A DNA stretch of 7,435 nt. Origin: Methanobacteriota archaeon. Lineage in GTDB: Archaea > Thermoplasmatota > Poseidoniia > Poseidoniales > Poseidoniaceae. Position 1 is the first letter of the stretch; every line of letters starts with the position of its first letter. The stretch spans positions 1 to 7,435 of the forward strand of contig JABGWN010000067.1 in assembly GCA_018645535.1 (NCBI GenBank). The letters are read 5' to 3'. Shown here in pieces: positions 1 through 6,014 of the stretch. The notes under the pieces are model-generated. The model did not search any database. It saw only the letters and a program-made list of their open reading frames with translations, and had not been told where the DNA came from. The position numbers were made by a program, and so were the translations under genes.

Positions 1-52
1 AACGAGCCATGCGACGAGAACGTCCAGAACCACTTACGTTCTGGAAACCTGG
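1..52. other. Left edge, no gene assigned
   Basis: This is the stretch beyond the stop codon of the GalU-like gene. On the plus strand the frame starting at base 3 is open to a TGA at 60-62 and would encode a basic tail ending in FWKPGQD. That could be the C-terminus of a convergent gene overlapping the GalU-like gene by 10 bp. On the minus strand an ATG at 10-8 (reading Met-Ala-Arg) could begin a downstream co-directional gene. Both are too short to choose between, because 19 open codons can easily arise by chance. The only other structure is the inverted repeat at 23-45. Confidence 0.3.
23..45. repeat. Perfect inverted repeat, 8-bp stem
   Basis: The arms TCCAGAAC (23-30) and GTTCTGGA (38-45) are perfect reverse complements around a 7-base loop. 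The repeat lies 7 bases beyond the last base of the GalU-like gene. It could form a 3'-end hairpin on that transcript, but no T-tract follows on the minus strand, so it is not a convincing terminator. It could also be a chance palindrome or part of a convergent coding region entering from the left. Confidence 0.4.
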
Positions 53-919
53 TCAAGATTGAGGAAGTCGTTGCCTCAACCAAGCAGTCAACTCTTCACC
101 ATACTCAGGACGGCGTAATGCGTGGTCAATTTGAGATGTTAGCCACACAAATGGCATTCCTGAATCATACCAAGAAACTGTTGAATCTAAGACATGGGCT
201 CGAAGGTTCCCTTCATTCATCCAATGTTCTAGAATTGCAATCGATTGCAGTTCACCATGTTCTCCAACTGAGTACTGGTTGAGTAAGGTCGAGAAATCCT
301 CGGTAAAGATGTAACGTCCACAAAATGCAAGAGTCGAGGGTGCGTCTTCTTTGTTTGGTTTTTCGACAATGGACTGAACTTGATCCCCATCGAGTGAAAC
401 AATTCCATACTGATTTACTGCTTCATACCCTACATCGTAAACAGAACCACATGCACATTTAGTTTCTTCATAAAGCGAAACCAACTCTTTGGATACTGTG
501 GATGGCTCAAAGGACGAGAGCGAAGCATGATTCGAAGTCAAGATATTATCGCCAAGAAGAACAAGGAATGGTCCTGAAATGGATGATGAAGCCATAGATA
601 TCGCGTGAGCAAGTCCAAGTTGTTCATGTTGATAATGAACAAAATATTCTGCATCACCTATTGGATTAAGCAGGGAATGATCGTTTGAAAAGGAAGGAAA
701 CTTCGCGTTAATATTTTCAAGAAGAGAAGAGAAGTCTTTCGATGGTGAAGTAATGATATGGATTCGATTACAGCCTGCTGCACGTGCCTCAAGGATGAGG
801 TGGTGCATGACTGGGACATCGACGAGTGGGAGCATTTCCTTTGCTACATAGCCGCTGACTGGCAACATTCGTGTACCCATTCCTGCAGCCACGATGACAG
901 CATCCAGAACTCTGGCCAT
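53..919 (-). CDS. galU: UTP-glucose-1-phosphate uridylyltransferase, GalU-like
   Basis: This 288-residue sugar-nucleotide pyrophosphorylase is predicted to join UTP and glucose-1-phosphate into UDP-glucose in the cytoplasm, for glycan and glycolipid synthesis. The N-terminus carries the nucleotide-binding signature AAGMGTRMLP (11-20), followed by KEMLPLVD (27-34), which is typical of GalU/GtaB. Further motifs are HEQLGLAHA (98-106), the metal-site loop LGDN (122-125), EKP (186-188), GRY (201-203), GELQ (222-225) and YDSG (251-254). Length fits the family. The ATG at 919 is chosen because the signature begins a few residues later. An upstream in-frame ATG at 991 would add 24 non-conserved residues and overlap the divergent gene. 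No Shine-Dalgarno precedes the ATG, but a weak TATA-like element lies about 26 bp upstream, suggesting a leaderless mRNA. The GDN loop, rather than the GDD often seen in bacterial GalU, leaves room for another hexose-1-phosphate or nucleotide such as dTTP. Confidence 0.85.
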   Translation of the reverse strand: MARVLDAVIVAAGMGTRMLPVSGYVAKEMLPLVDVPVMHHLILEARAAGCNRIHIITSPSKDFSSLLENINAKFPSFSNDHSLLNPIGDAEYFVHYQHEQLGLAHAISMASSSISGPFLVLLGDNILTSNHASLSSFEPSTVSKELVSLYEETKCACGSVYDVGYEAVNQYGIVSLDGDQVQSIVEKPNKEDAPSTLAFCGRYIFTEDFSTLLNQYSVGEHGELQSIAILEHWMNEGNLRAHVLDSTVSWYDSGMPFVWLTSQIDHALRRPEYGEELTAWLRQRLPQS

Positions 920-925
920 GTACAG

Positions 926-950
926 GCTTGAAAGCGACAGGCTATCAAGC
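926..950. promoter_or_regulatory. Divergent promoter region with dyad symmetry
   Basis: The 51-bp gap between the GalU-like gene and the small membrane protein contains arms GCTTGA (926-931) and TCAAGC (945-950) separated by 13 bp. The AT-richer core at 941-950 is almost equidistant from both start codons, about 25-26 bp from each. That is the spacing expected of a TATA box for leaderless transcripts in archaea. The TATA match is weak in both directions (TTGATAG toward the GalU-like gene, CTATCAA the other way). A smaller dyad, CTTCG-T-CGAAG, lies at 956-966. An operator or shared promoter is inferred from position, not from a recognised regulator site. Confidence 0.35.
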
Positions 951-970
951 GTGTTCTTCGTCGAAGGTTC

Positions 971-1381
971 ATGGCAGTGGAACGAAAGCATCTGCTTTTA
1001 GCGGCTGGTTGTTTGTTTCTTTCGTTCTCATTCTTCGACTTTCTACCCGCTGGCCCTTGGCTTGATGCTTCATTTTCGAGAGGAATGAGTGGTCTTAGTG
1101 GACTCATTCTCATCTATCTTTACTGGTATGAACAAACGTTTGGAGAATCTGGAGTTGTTCCTGCAATTGCAAAATGGAAGAACCCAGAAACATCCTGGAA
1201 ACATGTCCTCCTGGCTGGAGTTGGCTTCCTCTTTTTTTCTTGGTTGTTTGGAAACACTTCAGCTGGTGATTCTTTACCTGTCCCAGCACCGCTCATTCTA
1301 GCATTGATTGGTCTGCTTACGTGCTTTGCAGGAATGTATGCCTATCTCGTCTCTCAAGGACCATTGAGAGAAGAAGAATAA
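971..1381 (+). CDS. Small four-helix membrane protein, unknown function
   Basis: I do not recognise this 136-residue protein. It has four hydrophobic segments at about 7-24, 40-57, 77-94 and 106-127, and a polar central loop at about 58-76. It ends in an acidic tail (REEE). The two halves look related: residues 6-31 and 77-102 both begin Lys-His followed by a Leu-rich helix, and both have Ala-Gly 21-22 positions after the His. This suggests a duplicated two-helix unit. The ATG at 971 is the first in the frame and gives a start just before helix 1. It has no clear Shine-Dalgarno and may be leaderless. It is divergent from the GalU-like gene and ends exactly at the end of the convergent surface-protein gene. 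Amino-acid composition is otherwise typical of an integral membrane protein, and no catalytic or binding motif is visible. Confidence 0.75.
   Translation: MAVERKHLLLAAGCLFLSFSFFDFLPAGPWLDASFSRGMSGLSGLILIYLYWYEQTFGESGVVPAIAKWKNPETSWKHVLLAGVGFLFFSWLFGNTSAGDSLPVPAPLILALIGLLTCFAGMYAYLVSQGPLREEE
1362..1381 (-). terminator. Pyrimidine tract, possible terminator of surface-protein gene
   Basis: Directly after the minus-strand TGA at 1382-1384, the transcript would read TTATTCTTCTTCTCTC. Pyrimidine- and T-rich tracts are known archaeal termination signals. The tract is the antisense of the Glu codons and stop of the convergent gene. No hairpin accompanies it, and the T-runs are short, so this is a weak call. 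Confidence 0.25.
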
Positions 1382-3418
1382 TCACTCTTCCTCGAGAAAG
1401 AGTTTCTTTTCGGGCCTTCTTTGGACTTGAAGAAATACGATGTAAGCAGCCATAAGTGATATCATAATAATCAGGAATGGCGATATTGCTTGTTCTTCTG
1501 ACGAGGATTTCTTCTCGTCTGTTACGGTTTGATTTTTATCATCAACAGGTATAGTAGATTCTACATAATTCCAGTCAATACCGACTCGAACAATATCAAT
1601 TTCACCGTTTACATTTGTTGATTCTATGTGGATTAATTTGACTGGATAATCGACTGCTATCGTAAAAATACCATCCAATGATGTAGCCCCATACCAGAAG
1701 GGATCGTCGTTAAGCGCATTTGTCCAGCGGAAGGCAGAACCGTTTTGCTCAGAAGAGAATGAAAACTCGTGCGTCGAATTTGTTTTGGATGAAAGCGTCA
1801 CCCAATCTCCATTCTTTATTGTTCGATTGGATTCTAACAGGGTAATTTGGAAAGTTGGCAACTCTATTTTCTCTTCCTCTGATGTATCTTCTTGATTTGC
1901 TTCATCAGTTGATTCAAATTGCGGAAGGAGATAGAAAGCGTTGGCATTAGCTTCAATTCTATCATCGGTATGGGTGTTGCTCGAAGACCCCCATGTTCCT
2001 TCTAACGTTAGAGCGTACCATGATCGTTCAACTTGGTCAACTGAATAGTGGAATTCACCTTCTGCAGGATTCAGTCTCAAAACCTCGGTCCATTCTACTG
2101 AAAGGTCTGGTGTCGTAAGTGCTGATTTCCATAAAACTGCATCGCCTGACATGAAGAGTGGATGAATGTCCCATGATATCAAAAGAGTCGTTGAGTTTTG
2201 CACTTCAACATCCATCGAGGTGATTGAGATGGGAAGCATTCGTTCCAGAATAGGACCGACCTTTCCTAGTACTTCGAAATTATCTGTTTGTATGTTGCCT
2301 GAATTATCAACCAGGCCGAGAGCATAATACGATGTTACCATCCAATCCGATGGCAATTGATGAATGAATTCAACCGAATCAACAGGCAGTTCTGCTAGAG
2401 TCGTTACGTTCTCTTGCGTAACGGATGAGATCGAGTTAGTGGAATGATATATCCGAATCGATGAAATATCCTTTTGAGTTACTTTTGCCCATTGCAGTAC
2501 CGTATTGGAATTATCAGAATCATATTCCGCCAGAAGTGCTCCTGAATAAATTGGAACTTGATTGTCCTCAATTACCGGGGTAAGAAGGCTATTTCCGCTG
2601 TAGAGACGAGTGTCTTCTGAACCAGGAAAACAAACTTCGTCAATGCAATAAGGGGGATAGAGGCATGTTAGAGTGTAGTACACAGATTGTTCAATCGATT
2701 CATTGGCCAAGTCTAGCGAGTATTCAGAAGCGGTTGGGGGGATTGTGTTGGTTACGATCGTCTTCTGCATTCCATTCCATGTCGATTTTGTTGCAGGTTC
2801 GTCGTGTTGGTAAAGGGTATAATTGTAGTTTGAACCTGAACAAGCAGGACGCCATGAGAAGTGCGTTGTTTGATTGAATACATCGTATTCTGCTGTCAAT
2901 TCTTGTGGAGATTGGATTGCAGCGGTATCCTCTACATGGCCATGTGGAGTTTGTGAAACTCCTAAGTTCACTGCATCTGTTACGGTACCATCTCGAAGGA
3001 TGGTCAAGATGGCGTAATGGATGAAACGTTGGTTAAAGCTGCCTGGAGGTGGATCATATTGCAGAACATGCGCCTTTCCAGAGCACTCTTCATTCAAATC
3101 AGTCGTATAGCAAGCAGGGATATCCGAGGCTATCATTGTCAATTCACGTTGGAATCCTGGTTGAAACATCGTTGAAGAGCGATGGACTTCATACGTTGCC
3201 ATTTTTAATTCATCCAATAATTGACCATCGGTTGATTGAATATTTCTCCACGAAATGTATGTGATCTCCATATCCGGTAGATATTGGGCCTCGATATTCC
3301 TAGCTTCGAGTGTAGAATCCGTTTCTTCGGAAGCATTTCCAACCGGTAGCATCACCACCAAGAGGAAGGAAACAAACCAAATTTTCAGGTTCATAGTTCT
3401 CTGTACGTTCGCAGACAT
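1382..3418 (-). CDS. Secreted membrane-anchored protein with fibronectin III-like domains
   Basis: This is a surface protein of 678 residues from the ATG at 3418. A signal peptide spans about residues 9-29, with likely cleavage after GNA. A transmembrane helix at about 647-665 followed by Arg/Lys anchors the C-terminus and leaves a short cytoplasmic tail (EKKLFLEEE). Between them are about four beta-sandwich units resembling fibronectin III. Each has an early Trp (57, 189, 310, 416) and a late Y-x-L strand (near 135, 247, 365, 468). A further beta-rich region (about 520-625) and two acidic linkers (502-520, 626-643) follow. Ten N-x-S/T sequons and six extracytoplasmic cysteines suggest N-glycosylation and disulfides. 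No enzyme motif is visible, so adhesion or envelope structure is inferred. The start is uncertain: the ATG at 3394 gives 670 residues with the same signal peptide. An extension to 3523 overlaps the HEAT gene and is unlikely. It is the third gene of the tfb-HEAT set. Confidence 0.75.
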   Translation of the reverse strand: MSANVQRTMNLKIWFVSFLLVVMLPVGNASEETDSTLEARNIEAQYLPDMEITYISWRNIQSTDGQLLDELKMATYEVHRSSTMFQPGFQRELTMIASDIPACYTTDLNEECSGKAHVLQYDPPPGSFNQRFIHYAILTILRDGTVTDAVNLGVSQTPHGHVEDTAAIQSPQELTAEYDVFNQTTHFSWRPACSGSNYNYTLYQHDEPATKSTWNGMQKTIVTNTIPPTASEYSLDLANESIEQSVYYTLTCLYPPYCIDEVCFPGSEDTRLYSGNSLLTPVIEDNQVPIYSGALLAEYDSDNSNTVLQWAKVTQKDISSIRIYHSTNSISSVTQENVTTLAELPVDSVEFIHQLPSDWMVTSYYALGLVDNSGNIQTDNFEVLGKVGPILERMLPISITSMDVEVQNSTTLLISWDIHPLFMSGDAVLWKSALTTPDLSVEWTEVLRLNPAEGEFHYSVDQVERSWYALTLEGTWGSSSNTHTDDRIEANANAFYLLPQFESTDEANQEDTSEEEKIELPTFQITLLESNRTIKNGDWVTLSSKTNSTHEFSFSSEQNGSAFRWTNALNDDPFWYGATSLDGIFTIAVDYPVKLIHIESTNVNGEIDIVRVGIDWNYVESTIPVDDKNQTVTDEKKSSSEEQAISPFLIIMISLMAAYIVFLQVQRRPEKKLFLEEE
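1384..1410 (+). terminator. Hairpin plus T-tract after small membrane protein gene
   Basis: Starting three bases after the TAA of the small membrane protein gene, ACTCTT (1384-1389) pairs perfectly with AAGAGT (1398-1403) around an 8-base loop containing CTCGAG. It is followed by TTTCTTTT (1403-1410). The arrangement resembles an intrinsic terminator, and the T-tract alone would fit archaeal termination. It lies wholly inside the last codons of the convergent gene. The 6-bp stem is AT-rich and weak. Confidence 0.4.
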
Positions 3419-3440
3419 AAGAGGATGTCGCCCTAATGTG

Positions 3441-3450
3441 AATACATTAA
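3441..3450 (-). promoter_or_regulatory. TATA-like element upstream of surface-protein gene
   Basis: The minus strand reads TTAATGTATT here, centred about 27 bp upstream of the ATG at 3418. That distance fits a leaderless archaeal transcript. The element overlaps the stop codon of the HEAT gene (3447-3449). No Shine-Dalgarno precedes either candidate start of the surface-protein gene, which supports its own promoter over pure read-through. The match to a TATA consensus is only partial. Confidence 0.3.
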
Positions 3451-4925
3451 TCGAGATATCCGAGGGTATCATCGAGCATATCCAAGGCGTCATTGAGATC
3501 TGGCAACTCTGTTGGTTCTTCACCGGAGCTCACGTGTGTTTCAGGCACTATTTCGATTGGTTCAGGAACGTCGCTTTCACCTGCAAGCCACTTCTTCCAA
3601 AGAGCACTGCGTTCATCACGACGAGCATCCATCGAATCCCAAAGTGCTTGTAGTCGGTCTTCCCTAAGTAAAGGAATGTGCTTAGATAAGCGCGTTGGAT
3701 CAATCTCGTCCATTCGCATCAGCAGTTCTCGGAGACGGATTTGAACGACTTCGTCACCATCATTCCAAAGAGATGGAATGAGATTTCGTTCATCTTCTGG
3801 GAATTTCTCAACATAGTCGCGTAGACTGATGACGATGTTTCTACGGACGATGGAAGAATCATGTCCGTGGAGTTCTTGCAAACGATCAGCCCAAACGTTT
3901 TCATCGAGGAATTTCAAATCTCCAACTGTTGCTGATGCTGCTGCCAAAACGCTTTCATCTTCGTCTTGAAGCATCGAATCAAGGAACGGGACTGCATCCC
4001 AGCCAACGCGTCTAAACAAGCGAGTTAGAACATCTGCCATCGAACGTCGGAGGAGTAATTCTTTCCTCCCGTGGAGAACTTGGGCGATTGCTAGCCCACG
4101 TTCTTGATCGTTCTCGACAAGTTTTGCGAGACACATAACAACCTTTGAAGCAACTTCTTCATGTTCATCATTCGCCCTTCTTTCAAGAAGTTCAAACAAC
4201 CCGAGGGGCTCAATTAAGGCTGGTCTTTCCAACAGTAGTCGAACCCATTCCATCAATAGAAGGCGGCGTTCAAGGACATCGTTCTCAAGTTGATCGAGAA
4301 GCCACCGTGCAGCATTAACGCCAGCATCATGGGCAATGACCGAGGTTGTTCTTGGAACGACTGCATTCGGATTCCAGCCTAAGTTCTGTGGACCATCAGC
4401 GGGTTGAGTATGCCAAGTCCCAGGCCGTTCAGCAAGTGCAACTGATTCAATGAGATGATAGCCTTGGTGAATTGGTTGTCCGTAAGGAACAGTTGCTAAT
4501 CCGTTGATAAGAGCGATTGCGAGCCACCATCGGTCAGTATTTGGAGCAGATGTGTCAAACGCTTGTGCAAGCCAATCAGTAGCGATGCAGAACAACATGC
4601 GTTGGGACACATCATTGGTTCGGCGAGCAAGCCACTTTTGATGAATTTCAAATGGATCATCACTCAAATTCATTCGGTGTGGAACGATTAAATCTACGAT
4701 TGTCATGAGATGACGATCAAACATTCCCACGTCTGCATGAAGCATTGACAGCCCTTGTGAGATGATATCTTGGTCTCGCTCAGGCATTCGAACTGGAAAA
4801 TCTGGATCTGTTATTGGTGGATTCGGAAGTGGCCAATTGAGTGTTCCACGTTCCAATGCTTCAACCATTTGCGTTGCAACCACTTCAAAAGTGGCTTCCG
4901 CAATGATATCCCGACTCTTACTCAT
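3447..4925 (-). CDS. HEAT-repeat alpha-solenoid protein
   Basis: This 492-residue soluble protein has no signal peptide or membrane segment. About residues 200-420 form a helical solenoid. At least five HEAT-like units are visible, at roughly 253-285, 286-319, 320-352, 354-387 and 388-420. Most show an acidic turn (such as DEDESV or DGDEVV) before a helix with spaced Leu and Arg/Ala. Such repeats usually bind proteins rather than catalyse reactions. The N-terminal 190 residues are Trp- and Pro-containing and unassigned. The end is a Pro/Glu-rich linker (about 450-474) and an acidic amphipathic segment with spaced Leu (475-492). The ATG at 4925 is preceded by AGAGGT with a 6-base spacer. A TTG at 4946 overlapping the tfb stop is a poorer start. 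It lies 17 bp after tfb, so co-transcription is likely, and a role near transcription is guilt by association only. Confidence 0.8.
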   Translation of the reverse strand: MSKSRDIIAEATFEVVATQMVEALERGTLNWPLPNPPITDPDFPVRMPERDQDIISQGLSMLHADVGMFDRHLMTIVDLIVPHRMNLSDDPFEIHQKWLARRTNDVSQRMLFCIATDWLAQAFDTSAPNTDRWWLAIALINGLATVPYGQPIHQGYHLIESVALAERPGTWHTQPADGPQNLGWNPNAVVPRTTSVIAHDAGVNAARWLLDQLENDVLERRLLLMEWVRLLLERPALIEPLGLFELLERRANDEHEEVASKVVMCLAKLVENDQERGLAIAQVLHGRKELLLRRSMADVLTRLFRRVGWDAVPFLDSMLQDEDESVLAAASATVGDLKFLDENVWADRLQELHGHDSSIVRRNIVISLRDYVEKFPEDERNLIPSLWNDGDEVVQIRLRELLMRMDEIDPTRLSKHIPLLREDRLQALWDSMDARRDERSALWKKWLAGESDVPEPIEIVPETHVSSGEEPTELPDLNDALDMLDDTLGYLD

Positions 4926-4931
4926 CGAGAA

Positions 4932-4937
4932 ACCTCT
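4932..4937 (-). promoter_or_regulatory. Shine-Dalgarno of HEAT-repeat gene
   Basis: AGAGGT lies 6 bases before the ATG at 4925, inside the 17-bp gap after tfb. It decides for this ATG over the TTG at 4946. The spacing is the same as at tfb. Confidence 0.6.
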
Positions 4938-4942
4938 TCTAA

Positions 4943-5869
4943 TCAAATATCGAGTTCGATGTTCAGGTTCTGAATCAATTCCTTGTATCGGTTTCGAATC
5001 GTAACCTCAGTAACACCAGCAACTTCAGCGACTTCACGTTGAGTTCTACGCTTTCCACACAGAACGGAAGCGATGTAGATGATCGATGCGGCGATGCCTG
5101 TTGGTCCTCGGCCGCTTGTCAATTCCTTTTCTTGGGCTGCCTTGATCAATTCGTACGCCTTTGCTTCGACTTCCGAATCAAGGCCAAGTCCAGAGCAGAA
5201 TCTTGAGATGTAATCTTCAGGACCCGTTGGCATGATTTTCATTTTGAGTTCACGTACCATGAAACGGTATGTTCGACCAATTTCCTTGCGTCCGGTTCGA
5301 GATGCTTGTCCAATTTCATCGAGTGTTCTTGGAACGCCACATTGCCTGCACGCAGCATAGAGAGAGGCTGCAGCAACTCCTTCGATTGATCTTCCACGAA
5401 TAAGTCTCTTATCGACCGCTTTCTTGTAATTGACTGCTGCTGCTTCTCGAACTGTCTTTGGAAGTTCAAGGCGGCTTGCCATACGGTCAAGCTCTGCTAG
5501 AGCCATTGCAAGGTTACGCTCTGTTGCGTTACTTACACGACTTCGCTTTTGCCACTTACGCATTCGATAGAATTGAGAGCGATAACGGGAATTGATGGTC
5601 TTTCCAGAGTAATCCTTGTTTTGCCAGTCAATGTCTGTAGACAGACCTTTGTCGTGGAGCATGACAGTCATCGGCGCACCAGTACGTGCTCTTTGGTCTC
5701 CTTGTTCTGGAGAGAAAACACGCCATTCTGCACCTTGATCGATAACGTTGTCTTCGAGTACAAGACCACAGTCATCGCAGGTTACTTCTCCGCGGGTTTC
5801 GTCTCTCGTTAGGCTTCTGCTGCCGCATTCTGGGCACTTTACAATATCTTCAACTTGCTGATCATCCAT
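4943..5869 (-). CDS. tfb: Transcription initiation factor B (TFB)
   Basis: This is archaeal TFB, the TFIIB homologue that binds the TATA-bound TBP complex and recruits RNA polymerase. It is complete at 308 residues. The N-terminal zinc ribbon has C12, C15, C31 and C34 in two CxxC pairs. The B-finger/reader follows at about 48-66, including EWRVF and RTGAP. Two cyclin-fold repeats span about 115-210 and 216-303. The second ends in a helix-turn-helix (about 278-296) of the kind that reads the BRE element. The ATG at 5869 is chosen because GAGGTG precedes it by 6 bases and the ribbon starts 11 residues later. An in-frame ATG at 5920 would add 17 residues, but it lies only 5 bases from the TATA box and so would be upstream of transcription. 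It leads the tfb-HEAT-surface protein set and is divergent from the hydro-lyase. Many archaea carry several TFB copies, so it may or may not be the main one. Confidence 0.97.
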   Translation of the reverse strand: MDDQQVEDIVKCPECGSRSLTRDETRGEVTCDDCGLVLEDNVIDQGAEWRVFSPEQGDQRARTGAPMTVMLHDKGLSTDIDWQNKDYSGKTINSRYRSQFYRMRKWQKRSRVSNATERNLAMALAELDRMASRLELPKTVREAAAVNYKKAVDKRLIRGRSIEGVAAASLYAACRQCGVPRTLDEIGQASRTGRKEIGRTYRFMVRELKMKIMPTGPEDYISRFCSGLGLDSEVEAKAYELIKAAQEKELTSGRGPTGIAASIIYIASVLCGKRRTQREVAEVAGVTEVTIRNRYKELIQNLNIELDI

Positions 5870-5875
5870 GGTATC

Positions 5876-5881
5876 CACCTC
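5876..5881 (-). promoter_or_regulatory. Shine-Dalgarno of tfb
   Basis: GAGGTG lies 6 bases before the ATG at 5869. It is the strongest ribosome-binding site in the window and supports this start over the upstream ATG at 5920. Confidence 0.7.
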
Positions 5882-5925
5882 GTATGTAGATTTAGAAACA
5901 GTTATTTTAACGATTGGCATGCCTC

Positions 5926-5932
5926 TTTTAAA
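5926..5932 (-). promoter_or_regulatory. TATA box of tfb
   Basis: The minus strand reads TTTAAAA here, preceded by purine-rich GGGGAAGG that could serve as a BRE. Transcription would be expected about 25 bp downstream, near 5903, giving a leader of roughly 35 bases that includes the Shine-Dalgarno. The core TTTAAA is palindromic and could also serve the plus strand. A second AT-rich stretch (TTAAAATAAC, 5901-5910) is too close to the start codon to be the better choice. Confidence 0.55.
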
Positions 5933-5980
5933 CCTTCCCCTCCGGCATTTTTTCCTGCCAGAGGCTTATGCAACGAATTG

Positions 5981-5988
5981 GTTAAACA
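5981..5988 (+). promoter_or_regulatory. Possible TATA element of hydro-lyase gene
   Basis: GTTAAACA is centred about 30 bp before the ATG at 6015, so transcription would begin at or just before that codon. The palindromic TTTAAA at 5927-5932 is an alternative that would give a leader of about 60 bases. The rest of 5933-6014 shows no other recognisable signal. Confidence 0.35.
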
Positions 5989-6014
5989 CCAAAGCCTTCT
6001 GAGAAGATTTGGGG

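Noticed and set aside
53..991. Longer start (ATG at 991) for the GalU-like gene
   Set aside because: The extra 24 residues precede the conserved signature, would overlap the divergent gene at 971 and carry no family motif.
844..1113. Minus-strand open frame across the divergent gap
   Set aside because: It is antisense to two better-supported genes, has low-complexity Arg-rich composition and resembles no protein family.
3419..3523. N-terminal extension of the surface-protein gene
   Set aside because: It would overlap the HEAT gene by 77 bp and put 43 residues before a well-formed signal peptide.
3255..3653. Plus-strand open frame spanning the surface-protein/HEAT junction
   Set aside because: It is antisense to two real genes, and its translation shows no domain or motif.
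4926..4946. TTG start of the HEAT gene overlapping the tfb stop
   Set aside because: It is a rarer start codon, and the Shine-Dalgarno at 4932-4937 would lie inside the coding region. The ATG at 4925 has correct spacing.
5870..5920. ATG at 5920 as the tfb start
   Set aside because: The TATA box at 5926-5932 is only 5 bases upstream, so this codon would precede the transcription start.
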